DNA of 64,000 bases from Adiantum capillus-veneris. Its lineage: Eukaryota > Streptophyta > Polypodiopsida > Polypodiales > Pteridaceae. The notes below the pieces were generated by a model that did no database searches, was not told the DNA's origin, and worked only from the letters and a program-made list of their open reading frames with translations. Of this stretch, positions 13,928 to 23,400 are shown piece by piece. The DNA lies in the NCBI GenBank assembly GCA_014529385.2, contig CM043942.1:19605991-19669990 (forward strand), given 5' to 3'. Position 1 is the first letter of the stretch, and each line of letters starts with the position of its first letter. The position numbers and the translations under genes were made by a program.

Positions 13928-13939
13928 GCTCTAACACCA
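13928..13939 (-). other. Primer-binding site of B1 (degenerate)
   Basis: The minus strand reads TGGTGTTAGAGC. This differs at two positions from TGGTATCAGAGC, the site complementary to the initiator methionine tRNA that is present exactly in the copia element of this window. Its position upstream of gag fits. Confidence 0.6.
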
Positions 13940-14178
13940 AAACTACGTTTAGGTGTGTCCTATTGCTTGCAAGCTTTTCTCCTAGCTATACCTAACTCAA
14001 TTTGGAGTTGTCTATCAAAAGTTAAAACATTTCAAGATCAAGGATTTTTGCTTGTATCTTGACCAAATGTGAACCAAATTTGTTGAAACTTGGTCACTAG
14101 GTTTACTTTATAGTTACAACTTCTATAAGCTCATGTGAGTTTTCACCTCCAAATTAGGACTAGAGACATCATACATGT
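13940..14178 (-). mobile_element. Remnant of the B1 5' LTR
   Basis: This is sequence 5' of the primer-binding site on the minus strand. It is cut short where the A element begins at 14179. I could not match it confidently to a 3' LTR, so the assignment is positional. Confidence 0.4.
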
Positions 14179-14503
14179 TGTCGTGCTGTGACAAGTGCAT
14201 AGTGGGAACAAATTCTACAAGATCTATCTTGCAAGTTTTTAGATACATAAATACATTTCTTATAATGTACATATGCATATCTAAGTATAATAATAAGCTT
14301 TCTATCTCATGCTATTATTTATCTCAAGGGTAACATATTCTTACTTTACCATTAGAAAGTACTACGGGAAAAGTGTCAATAGCTTTGCCTCTTTAACTTG
14401 GGGCAAAAGCCATTGATTCTTTATTTCTACTATCTCATTATCATCTCACACCCTAGCTAGATCCCATATCTAGGTAACTTCCAATATATATATATATATA
14501 TTG

Positions 14504-14565
14504 GAAAAATATGAAAAATGCATAGAATATATATATATATATTCTATGCATTTTTCATATTTTTC
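14504..14565. repeat. Perfect 62-bp palindrome in the A 5' LTR
   Basis: Each of the 31 bases left of the centre (between 14534 and 14535) pairs with its mirror base on the right. The outer arms read GAAAAATATGAAAAATGC and its complement; the core is an AT dinucleotide run. It abuts a second palindrome at 14481-14504. Such sequence can extrude as a cruciform. The other two A-family LTRs in the window have different sequences at this site. Confidence 0.95.
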
Positions 14566-15050
14566 TTATATTTCTTTTAATAGCTAGCAAGAAGGAATCA
14601 AATCCTAGTGGGACACTAGCTTGCATGATTTTCAAAGATACACCTATTTTAATGCATTATTTCAAGCATGAAGGCAAAACTTTGTCAAGGAGTAATATCA
14701 TGCTTTCATATTGCATGAGGTGTCCATTGGAATCAAATGAAAGTCTACGCTAAGGGGACCACAAGAAGACTTTTGCTGCAAAAAAATGTACCTTATTTTA
14801 ATGATTTTTTTACACAAGGTTCCAATCCGAATTGGAAAAAGTATATGCAATGGGAGTCGTAGCTAATGAGCTGAATTTTTTGTGCCTATTTTTACTTTTT
14901 TATTTGGAGCCACGGTTGAGAAGCTATGATCAAAATGTTGGACCACAGTCTGCCCACATCATGTAGGGACAACTCATTTCAAACTTTTCCAGTTCTTGTT
15001 CACACTGGCTCTTCTCTTTCTTGTGTAACCCTTGGGGGTTCCCTTCACCT

Positions 15051-15060
15051 ATAAAAGGGG
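15051..15060 (+). promoter_or_regulatory. TATA box in the A LTR
   Basis: CTATAAAAGG lies in a GC-richer context (CCTTCACCTATAAAAGGGGA) and is conserved in the 3' LTR at about 25788-25797. It is the probable promoter of the element, placing the transcription start some 30 bases downstream. Confidence 0.7.
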
Positions 15061-16217
15061 ATCTCTTCTTCCTTGTAAACCATTCATGAGATGAATTCAT
15101 GAGGGAGTGAGAGTAGTAATGCCTAATTGTACTTAGCCATAAACATAAGCCTAAGCCTAAGCCTACACATGCTCCTAGAGGAAGACTAGCCAATCTTGTA
15201 AGCTATCCTTGGAAGATCAACTCTAATAAAAAAAGGTCAATCAAGGCTTGAAGTCTTCCCTCTTCTTCTCTCTCCATAAAAAATGGTAAATAACTCCTGA
15301 AGGGTTTGTCAAGTAGGATGTGTTCTACTTTGATATTTTGTTGATTTCTTGTTGTTCTCTTTTTCATCTCTAATCCAACATATATCTCTAATTTCATCTT
15401 CCCCTCTAACCAAATCTATCTCTCTTACTCTTAGAAATTCATTCTCTCTACAAATTATAGGTTCTCCTTGCTACATGTACATCTCTCCCCGCAGTATCTT
15501 TATTGCCTACGGGCAATGATAGGGCTTGGGAGGGAAATTCTCTTTCCTTCACTTCGCTCATATCTACATTTTTCACATACTTAAGTTATCCTAAATGAAT
15601 AATCTACATGATGTGAATTTCTATCGCTGCCACTCTGTGCGATCTATTACAATTAACGTAAGGATTAGATGTAAAATACACTTTCAACAATGTATAGTGT
15701 TTCTCTTTGGCCCAGAAAGGCTCAATGAAATACTTCTTTCACCAGATCCCATCATACTAACCCTTATAGACTATAAATTTTCATTTGATGTTATCTTGCT
15801 ATGAACCAAGAGAATTTGTACACACAATTAATCCCAATCACTAGACAAAACATATATATTATGGTAAGCACAAAATTACAATTCCAAAGAAAAATTTGTA
15901 CCCTGTTTGGTCAACAAAGATTGAACGCCATTAACTCATCTATTAACCCTTTCATATTACCCATGATACCATACGACCATAGCCTTGATGTTTTCATCTT
16001 TGTGTTGTTTTGATATTCTCTTTTGTGTTCTTTCTTTGTGTGTGTGAGTGCAAGAGAGAAAGAGTGGGGCTTCTTTGATTGCACTCCTTCTAAACCCTAA
16101 ACTTCATGGCATCTATGGTATAACTCCTTGATAAAGTTTTTTTGAGCTCTCTCACAAACTCTCACAACCAAAAGCCCGGTGCTTTCTTGCAAGATCGCAA
16201 ATTTCTTGACATATTTT

Positions 16218-16237
16218 TGGTGAACTCGACGCGAATC
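16218..16237 (+). other. Primer-binding site of element A, best fit tRNA-Trp
   Basis: Six bases after the LTR end the sequence reads TGGTGAACTCGACG and continues GCGAATC. From memory, the 3' end of plant cytosolic tRNA-Trp is ...GATTCACGTCGGGTTCACCA, whose complement matches 18 of these 20 bases. The initiator-Met site used by most plant elements (TGGTATCAGAGC) does not fit. Confidence 0.6.
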
Positions 16238-16264
16238 TGCCAGGGTGAGAGTTTTTGGGTAACC

Positions 16265-17283
16265 ATGGGTGATCATGTTGAGCAAGAGGGAATGGATTTT
16301 GACCCAACAACAATGCAAATGTTTCAAGAATTTGCAATGTTCATGCAACAACAATATGCCACTGAAAGAAGGGAGATTTCAGCAATCAAAGCCATACAAT
16401 CAGTCATCAACAGAATGGATCAGTTTAATGACAAAGACATAACTAAGTACTTATGCGAGTATATGAAGGAGATGGAGTTGCCTCGCACGTCAGAAGGTGA
16501 GATGATTCAAAGTTTTGAGCTGATTGTTGCTCCAAAAATTAGGGAACATGTTAGGGGAACTAAAGATGGGCATGGGAGAAACTGTGAAGAACTCAAAGTA
16601 GCTTTAATAGAGGAATATTTCATGGAGGACTGTGACAGAGTGACCAAAAGGACATTCTTAGAATGGTTAGTCAAGCCAAAGCAAGACTATCAATAACGGA
16701 GCTACTTGGGGAATTTGAGCGGCGCTATGCACAACTCACCAGGACAGAAAGGGCCACACTAGATGCAGAGAAGACAAATCTTTTCTTACAAGCTGCAGGT
16801 AAAGAGTTTCAAGAAAATTTGGAGCTTCTTCTTGAAGGTAAAGATGCTGAGCAAGGACTAAAGACCGACTGGAATGAGGTAGAAGGTGCTGTCTCAGTGC
16901 TTGCCAAACGACAAAGAAGAAGGGACAAGATGGTAGTAAACACTACAAGTCCTTCCACCTCAACTTCTGACAAAATGGTAAAGCCTACTTTTATCGCTCC
17001 TATGTTTGATGAGTCCATGCTAGATGAGCTTGTGAAGGGAATGCATGACTTGAAGGTGAAGCTTGCAAAGATTGAAGAAAAAGGCCAACCATCAGGGCCA
17101 TTTCCTAGGCAAAGACAACAGCCCATAGAAGGTTTTGTTAATAGATGTATTTGGTGTGATAGTATAGACCATGTAAGAAGGGATTGTGATAGTTTTAGTG
17201 ATTCTTTGACAAAAGATGTTGTCTTTTTTAAGGATGGTAAAATCCACTTAAGAGAGACAGGTCTACTGAAAGGACGGTGGTAA
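16265..17283 (+). pseudogene. gag of element A
   Basis: The start codon at 16265 sits in an ACCATGG context, shortly after the primer-binding site. The protein begins MGDHVEQEGMDFD and has a glutamine/methionine-rich helix. It changes frame once near 16660, where a single indel joins frame 16142-16696 to frame 16663-17283. It then continues with ITELLGEFERRYAQL and a coiled-coil-like region. A canonical zinc knuckle, CIWCDSIDHVRRDC, lies at about 17146-17187. The total is about 340 residues, a normal gag length. It ends at the junction with nested element C, and the protease that should follow is missing. Apart from the one indel it is nearly whole. Confidence 0.8.
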
Positions 17284-17389
17284 TGCGTGTGCTAGTCTCC
17301 ACCCAACCATGCTATCTTATAGCCTCTCCCTAACGTACACATTGTCTGGCCGTGCTGGTGGCCTTGCCCGTAGGACCCATGTCCTTACA
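17284..17389 (-). mobile_element. Partial 3' LTR of element C
   Basis: On the minus strand it begins TGTAAGGACATGGGTCC after the polypurine tract. It shares the GGGTCCTACGGGCA and GGTTGGGTGGAG blocks with the D LTR. Only about 106 bases remain before A's gag sequence. Confidence 0.65.
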
Positions 17390-17390
17390 T

Positions 17391-17406
17391 TACCCCCCCC
17401 TTGGAG
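17391..17406 (-). other. Polypurine tract of element C
   Basis: The minus strand reads CTCCAAGGGGGGGGTA immediately before the TG of the LTR. Confidence 0.75.
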
Positions 17407-18139
17407 AATAGTTTTCGTCCTCAAAAACGAATGTAGGAAAATGTTTCTTAAGTGCAGAGACATTATCCCATGTAGAACCTTCTACAGGTCTAACTAGCCA
17501 TTTTACCAACACCCGTCGTCTAACATGATGTCTGGTGTGAAGCTCATGAGAATCCAAAATCTTTTTGGGTTCATGAGGGATGCTTGGTGGTTCGATAAGG
17601 TCAACTAAGACACCCTTGTCAATGACATTATCATTCTGTCCTAGCTATTTTCGTAAACGGCTAACATGAAAAACAGGATGAACTCGTGAGTGCTCTGGAA
17701 GAGCTAACTTATAGGCTACTTGACCTATACGTTTGAGAATGGTAAATGGTCCACAATAACGTGGTGAAAGTTTAGCAACTTTTCCCGTCTTTAGACTTTT
17801 TGAATGCTTCGGAACTTTGAGGAAAACCTTGTCTCCTTCTTTGAAAGTAGCAAGATGACGATGCTCATCTGCGTACTTCTTATATCGATATTGAACTTGC
17901 TTAACATTCTATTGAGCAACTCGAAGCATGTCAAAATGGTCTCGGAGAAAATCTTTCACTTGTTGTATCTTCTCCTTAGCCAACCCCACCGAAATGGGTG
18001 ATCTAGGTTGAAATCCATATAAAAGCATAAATGGACTAAACCTTGTAGTCACATGCTTTGAACTATTATAAGCAAATTCCAATATAGGTAAGTAGTCTTC
18101 CCAATTGTTTTGCTTCTTGCTAACGTACGCTCGTAGCAT
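17407..18139 (-). pseudogene. Element C integrase C-terminus with GPY/F and chromodomain
   Basis: The frame 17909-18139 gives LRAYVSKKQNNWEDYLPILE and FSPFMLLYGFQPRSP, the last part of the integrase core region. In the following frames one reads [11 protein letters not shown], then [13 protein letters not shown] (GPY/F module) and [11 protein letters not shown]. After these comes a chromodomain-like segment (VLVKWLVRPVEGSTWDN, about 17450-17500), ending FEDENYSPRGG at the polypurine tract. Chromodomains steer integration to marked chromatin in chromoviruses. Stops and frameshifts are present. The join to the upstream zinc finger lacks about 200 residues of catalytic core. Confidence 0.75.
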
Positions 18140-18368
18140 GTGGAATCTCTAAAGGACGTAAAAGGCCACCTACCTTGAGGCGCTCTGCCTTATTAACTTG
18201 GCAATGCTGGCAGTTTAGTATGTACTCTTGAATATCATGATGTAAGCTCGGCCAATAAAATTTCCGTAAAACTAAGGCATACGTCTTACGAATACTTGGA
18301 TGACCAGCACTTGGACTATCGTGACACTCGAATAAGATTTTGCGCCTAGTGACTGAGTCCTTTGGCAC
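18140..18368 (-). pseudogene. Element C integrase zinc-binding domain
   Basis: It shows the HHCC pattern: HDSPSAGHPSIRKTY with two histidines, then YILNCQHCQVNKAE with two cysteines. RLKVGGLLRPLEIP follows, the normal lead-in to the catalytic core. Instead of the core, the frame runs at about 18139 directly into the LRAYVSKKQ segment. Confidence 0.8.
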
Positions 18369-18697
18369 ACATACTCTACCCTTGTGGAGTAAGTAGCCAT
18401 CATCAATGGAAAAATTCTTCCATCGCTTAAGCTCTTCTTGAGTAGGGTGGAGCTTTGTGTGTTGGAGTTTTTATCTACGCGTGCAGAGACATGTTGATCT
18501 GGCTATACAGAGACATGTGATTGTGAGGGATACCTTTTTAAAACTGCACTCCACACTTTAGCATATGATTGATCTTGTGCACATTTGCCACCTAATGACT
18601 CCAAAAATCCACTCTTTATTTCCGTGAAAGCAAGTGAATTAATCTGAGGCATCCGACTTAGTGCATCCACTACTACATTATATCACCCCTTGCGATA

Positions 18698-19984
18698 TCA
18701 TAGCTTACAATCATAATCTTGAAGGATTTCTGCCCATCTAGCTTTACGGCCCTTCAAGTCCGTTTGAGTAGTAAACCATTTGATACTCTCATGGTCAAAA
18801 AATACTTCAAACTCGGCACCATATAAATATTGTCGCCACTTTTGTAAAGCGTGAATTATGGCATAGAGCTCTCTCTCATAGACATAATAATTTTGTTGAG
18901 CTCTATCTAACTTTTTACTTTCAAAGGCTATAGGTATTTCCTCCTGGAGAAGTACCACACCAATTGCTTTATCACTAGCATCAGTCTCTACCACAAACGA
19001 CTTAAGTGGGTCAATGATTGCTAGGATAGGAGCAGTGGCTATATCTACCTTGAGTTGTTCAAAACTGCATTTTTGGGTTTCTTCCCAAGAAAAGGTCTTA
19101 CCTTTTGCTTTAAATTGATCCGTCATAGGAACAACAATTTTGGCATAATCACGGATATACTGTTGATAAAATCCAGCCATGCCTAAAAATATTTGAAGTT
19201 CCTCAACCGTGTTGGGATGTGGCCATCGAAGAATGGCAACAACCTTGTCAGTGTCCATTTGGATGCCAGAATAAGAGATCACATGACCGAGGTAATGTAT
19301 CTCTGTTTTAAAGAAATCACACTTGCTTTGCTTAGCATACATCACGTGAGCTCGTAGTTGTTCGAACACTAATCGTAAGTGTTCTACGCGTTCATCTTCA
19401 GTCTTACTATAAATGAGAATGTCATCAAGGAACCACAACAAATTTTCCAAGACAGGGACGTAAGACACTATCCATGAGTGTCATAAATGTAGCTGGAGCA
19501 TTGGTTAGACCAAAAGGCATAAAAAAATTCAAAATGCCCAAACCGTGTTCTAAAGGCAGTTTTGGAGATATCTTGCAAAAGGATACGCACCTAGTGGTAT
19601 CCTAAACGAAGATCTATCTTTGTAAAGTATCTTGCCCCCCCCATGGATTTGATCAAACAACTCATCCACTCGAGGAAAAGGATAATTGTTCTTGATGGTT
19701 ATGGCATTTAATCCGCGATAATCTACGCACATGCACATAGTACCATCTTTCTTTTTTACCAATAGAATTGGTGATGCCTAAGGCGAAGTGCTAGGTGTAA
19801 TGAAACCACTGGCAAGGTAGTCAGCCAATTGACTCTCAACCTCCTTGGCTTCTTTAGCACTCATACGATAAGGTGGTTTACTCACTGGTTTAGTGCCTGG
19901 CAAGACATCTATGCCATGCTGCACATCACGTGTAGGGGGTAAAACCGGTGGTAAATCACTTGAGAATACATCACTATACTCCAT
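18698..19984 (-). pseudogene. Element C reverse transcriptase and RNase H
   Basis: Starting from 19984, the minus strand reads MEYSDVFSSDLPPVLPPTRD and PPYRMSAKEAKE (RT N-terminus). A stop comes at 19778, then [20 protein letters not shown]. Frameshifts occur near 19600-19470. RT motif 5 reads [14 protein letters not shown] (Ty3-type F-x-DD), and GHVISYSGIQMD and FLGMAGFYQQYI follow. RNase H begins VETDASDKAIGVVL and contains YVYERELYAIIHAL and FFDHESIKW. These enzymes copy element RNA into DNA. The largest intact frame is 256 codons (18698-19468). It is non-functional because of at least one stop and two frame changes. Confidence 0.85.
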
Positions 19985-20122
19985 GAGTAAGTGAGTCAGA
20001 TTTTGCCATGCAAAAGGAGAAAGTAAACTAGAGTTATGTTGGGATGGAGAATCTTGTAATTCTTATAATGTTTGTTTTACAACAGTTGCACGTTGCTCTA
20101 TAGAATTAAAATTGAGAGCACT

Positions 20123-20707
20123 TTAATTGTTAGATATGTTAACACTTTGTTTATCATTAGAATTCATTGCACTTTGCATACCATTACTAGAATTCACTGC
20201 ACTTTGCTCTTGAGAATTCACAAGACTTGGAGACAAGCAGTAGCATAAAAAGACTTCATCTATTAAATCTGCTTTTTGCAAAATAGAAAGCTCGGTTGTA
20301 CATATAAGAGGTGCAGATGGTATATTTTTCTCACCAAGCAAAAGCACATGTTTACCATTGGCCATAAAGGATAAGGAGTCGTGTTCATAACTAGTGTGCA
20401 ATGTGTTTCTTAAACCATGCAGCCACTCCCATCCTAAAACTACATCAGCACGGTCCATGTTCATAACTTGGAAGTCAAGGGTCATCGTATGATCTTGAAC
20501 AATAAGCTCAACCCCTTGAACTACCGTGTCCCATACTTCTTTATCATTCCCAGACATCTGCTCCACCATATACTTGTGGGAGCAGGGTGTCTGTGTAAGC
20601 TTCAATTTCTTAACTAGCTTATAGTTCAAGAAGTTATGAGTTGCACCATCATCCATTAAAATACGAACACGTTGTCCGCCGTTAATAGTGCCATGCATGC
20701 GAATCAA
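20123..20707 (-). pseudogene. Element C aspartic protease
   Basis: This is a 194-codon open frame. After an RMHGTINGGQRVRI strand comes the active site LMDDGATHNFLNYKL, with D-D-G in place of D-[TS]-G. About 70 residues later ADVVLGWEWL supplies the second signature. The length and spacing fit a chromovirus retropepsin. The domain frame is open, but flanking stops separate it from gag and RT. Confidence 0.8.
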
Positions 20708-20811
20708 ATCATGGGGGCCAAAGATGGGCTACTAAATTGAAGGAGGCTCACAACACTTGTGCTTTTGTTCCATATGAAGAACTTCTACAACACACTATTT
20801 AGGAGATGAAT

Positions 20812-21977
20812 CTAATGTGAGGCATTGCACTGTGTGGATGGCCTTTTCTTTGCCTTGCAAAAGAGGACAATCTTTCTTGTTATGTTGGTCCAAAAGACAT
20901 CTAAAACACAAATTTGTTTCTTTGCCCGCTCAAAATCAGCAGTGCTGAGAGACCCACATGGAGTATCTTGTGATTGCTTAGGCTTCTTAGCCTCTTGTGG
21001 GCCTGGAGAGGTAGATTGTCTCTTATTCCTCTTGGAACCTGTGGGAGATCTACCTCGCCATTGGCTCTTAGCCACATTGATCTTAGCAAAACTATTCTTA
21101 GAGTAGGGAACATTTCCTTTCCTCTCTTGGTCATCATCATATCTTTGGGCATGACTGATGGCTTCTTCCAAAGTTTTTGGATGTTGGGTCTTGACATGGA
21201 GACGATAGTCTTTGTCAAGAACCTACCCCGTATCTTTTTGAATTCATCGAGAACTTCTAGTTCTAATACGATTTCCAGATACTTCGAAAGGTACTGTATG
21301 AGAGAGAGGCCAAACATGAGGCATGCATCGCATGCTAGCCAATTCTTATCTTCTTCAATGGAGTCCAAAAACTCTTTGGAGAAAGAAGCTTGAAACACAG
21401 CCCAATACGGAGGATGAGCATTTATTGGAAATGTCATCCACCACTTATAGGCCTTGCCTTTAAGAGATAGACTTGTTTCCATAGCCATCTTTATATTCGA
21501 GGCGTGTCTCAATCTATGAATACCACTCCATTCGTGTAAGAACATATTGACTGCATCCTTGTTGCGATCACGCTCTTCCCCGTAAAATTCAGGAATGGTG
21601 ATATTCTTAAGTAATGCATTGATACCTTATGCATCTTTTGAAGCACTTGTCTCTTGGACTCCTTGAGTCATGAGAGCTTGGTTTCCTTGAACCATGCCGC
21701 TTGTGGCTCCTTGAGCCGTCTATGAATTCATAAATTTCACAAGTAACTTGGTAAGATTGGTAACATTTGCATTGAGTGCAGAGAGGTTGCATTCAAGTAT
21801 GCTTTGGTGATTTTCCAAAGTCTTGAAAGCTACCATATCTACAAGGCCATGATCTCCTAGATCATCATCGTTATGCATATTAGCGTCAGCAGCACTCGTG
21901 GTGCCCTGATTTTCATCTACACGCTCAAAATCAAAAGTGTGTGTAGGTGGGATATCCTCACTGGCCACGGTAAACAC
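20812..21977 (-). pseudogene. Element C gag
   Basis: The minus-strand frame 21720-21977 gives the N-terminus (TFDFERVDENQG). After stops near 21720 and 21630, frame 20901-21545 gives the capsid core (FLHEWSGIHRLRHA, LKGKAYKWWMTFP, then FSKEFLD), typical of the retrotransposon gag domain. Further frames (20812-21171) give a lysine-rich nucleocapsid end with ADFERAKKQICVLD. A complete zinc knuckle cannot be read. Several stops are present. Confidence 0.7.
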
Positions 21978-22384
21978 ACCCTAATGTAAAGAGAGAAAAA
22001 AAACATCACTTTGTACCTTGTGAAATTGAAGTCTTTGTGTTTTGTATGCTTCGCAATTTGCGTTGCATACAAACCTCGCCTTGCGGGAATTGTAGCGCTT
22101 CTCGTGTCGTTCGTCGTAAGAATACCTTTGTTGATTCTTCACAAAAACTCGTTGTTTTTGTTCACTTTGAAGCTACCTCCTTGAGGAAAAAGGAATTTTG
22201 GAGGAAAACTTGCTGTCCTCTAAGAAGTGAAAAGAAAGGGTGAAACAACTTCCTTGAAGTTTGAAGCTTTCCCTTCAACACAAGTATGCTTATCAACTTC
22301 CTTGAAGTTTGAAGCTTTCTCTTCAACACAAGTATGCTTATCAACTTCCTTGAAGTTTGAAGCTTTCCCTTCAACACAATTATG
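21978..22384 (-). other. Leader or LTR remnant of element C
   Basis: This sequence lies between the C gag start and the point where element A's RT resumes. It includes three 48-base tandem units (22246-22386). I found no primer-binding site of the usual TGGTATCAGAGC type and no match to the short LTR start at 17284-17389, so its exact nature is open. Confidence 0.4.
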
Positions 22385-22386
22385 AA
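22246..22386. repeat. 48-bp tandem repeat, about 2.9 units
   Basis: Units begin CAACTTCCTTGAAGTTTGAA at 22246, 22294 and 22342, with one or two differences between them. The array lies at the junction between element C and the resumed element A sequence. On the minus strand it stays open through all units, but I do not consider that coding. Confidence 0.9.
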
Positions 22387-23400
22387 AGAAGAGACTTGAC
22401 AACTATAAGGACACCGTTGGGTTTGGTAAGGATGTGTACCTTCCCGCCGCAGGGAGTAACCAACTTGATTGCACATATGATGAATAAGGTCTTACGTGAC
22501 TTTATTCCTCAAATCACAATGCCTCTCATTGATGATTTGCCTATCAAAGGATGTGAAGAAAGTGAGAAAGATGAAGCTTTGTATCTCAGGGGATGTCGCA
22601 GGTTTGTGGTAAATCACATAAATGATTGTGATAAAATTTTGTCTAGGTTGGAAGAAGTGAATCTTACTTTGTCACAGAAAAAGTCTATGTTTGGTGTCAA
22701 TGAAGTGCTCATTGTGGGGCACATGTGCAGGCCATATGGTAGGAAACCTTGTCCAACAAAGGTAGATGCCATCCAAAGAATGAAAGAAACATGCACTAGC
22801 ATCACTAAGGTTAGAAGGTTTGTGGGAGCATGTGTCTTTTATGTTATTTGGATTCTACATTATGCACATGTAGCTGATCCTATTTATCAATTGCTTAGAA
22901 AGAATCAAAAGTTTAAATGGATAGAAGTACATGTAAAAGCAATGAAAAAACTAAAGGAGTTGCTCCAGTCAGCACTAACTTTGAGAAAGGTAGACTATGA
23001 GTGTCAAAGGTCAATAATTGTGACAGTAGACACCAGTCCTATAGGAATTGGATGGGCAATAGGGCAAGATGACGAAGAAGGACATAGATATGTGGTGAGA
23101 TTTGGAGCAAAGGTACTAAGTGCTCGCAAAAAAAACTATCCACAGATAAAGATAGAGTTATGGGGTATGGTTACAGCCTTGAAAAATGGGATAGAGTACC
23201 TAATTGATGCATGTGTGGTTGTAGAAATAGATTGTCTACCACTTCTTGGGATGATTACAAGTTGCTCAATGCTAAACATTGCTATTCTTTGGTAGATTGC
23301 CTACATTAAGTCATTAAATCCCGAGTTTAATGCTATCAAGGGCAAGGTATGAAGATGAGTCACAGATGATTGATGAGGGAGATGATGTAGGCACACAGTT
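22387..23400 (+). pseudogene. Element A RT (second half) and RNase H
   Basis: The frame up to 23295 reads VRMCTFPPQGVTNL, then the catalytic MPLIDDLPIKGC (x-DD motif), GYGRKPCPTKVDAIQ-like RT thumb sequence (here PYGRKPCPTKVDAIQ) and RRFVGACVFYVIWI. RNase H begins VTVDTSPIGIGWAIG and continues KNYPQIKIELWGMVTA and VEIDCLPLLGMI. It then changes frame at about 23297 into SLNPEFNAIKG and MLSRARYEDE. The N-terminal RT fingers and the protease are missing because element C sits there. The RT type differs from both C and B2, so A is a third gypsy lineage. Confidence 0.85.

Larger units (their letters stand above)
8640..14178 (-). mobile_element. Element B1: gypsy derivative with gag and protease but no pol
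   Basis: On the minus strand the order is a degenerate primer-binding site (13928-13939), gag (about 13217-13810), zinc knuckles (about 12180-12290), a charged segment, an aspartic protease (about 10470-10860), a conserved linker domain (9986-10441), a repetitive tail (about 9020-9550) and a polypurine tract (about 8655-8668). No RT, RNase H or integrase motif can be found between the linker and the tail, although the related B2 has all three there. B1 therefore looks like a non-autonomous or internally deleted member of family B. Its 5' LTR remnant (about 13940-14178) is cut by element A. Confidence 0.7.
14179..16211 (+). mobile_element. 5' LTR of element A
   Basis: It starts TGTCGTG and ends CTTGACA. 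The ends are confirmed by the inverted copy at 51339-52541, which finishes CTTCTCGACA at the equivalent place. It is about 2.03 kb long. The inverted copy lacks roughly 800 bases present here, between the TATA region and an ACAAAACATATAT block. A 24-bp palindrome (14481-14504) and a 62-bp palindrome (14504-14565) lie in the upstream (U3) part. It contains no gene. Confidence 0.85.
17284..22384 (-). mobile_element. Element C: chromovirus (Ty3/gypsy) nested in A
   Basis: On the minus strand the order is leader (about 22384-21978), gag (21977-20812), protease (20707-20123), RT and RNase H (19984-18698), integrase zinc finger (18368-18120), integrase C-terminal part and chromodomain (18139-17410), polypurine tract and a short LTR start (17389-17284). 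The integrase catalytic core is deleted. The LTRs are truncated, so the outer boundaries are inferred from where element A's reading stops and resumes. Related sequence is present as D at 2399-3223. Confidence 0.75.

Noticed and set aside
20974-21393. 139-codon plus-strand frame
   Set aside because: Antisense shadow of the element C gag.
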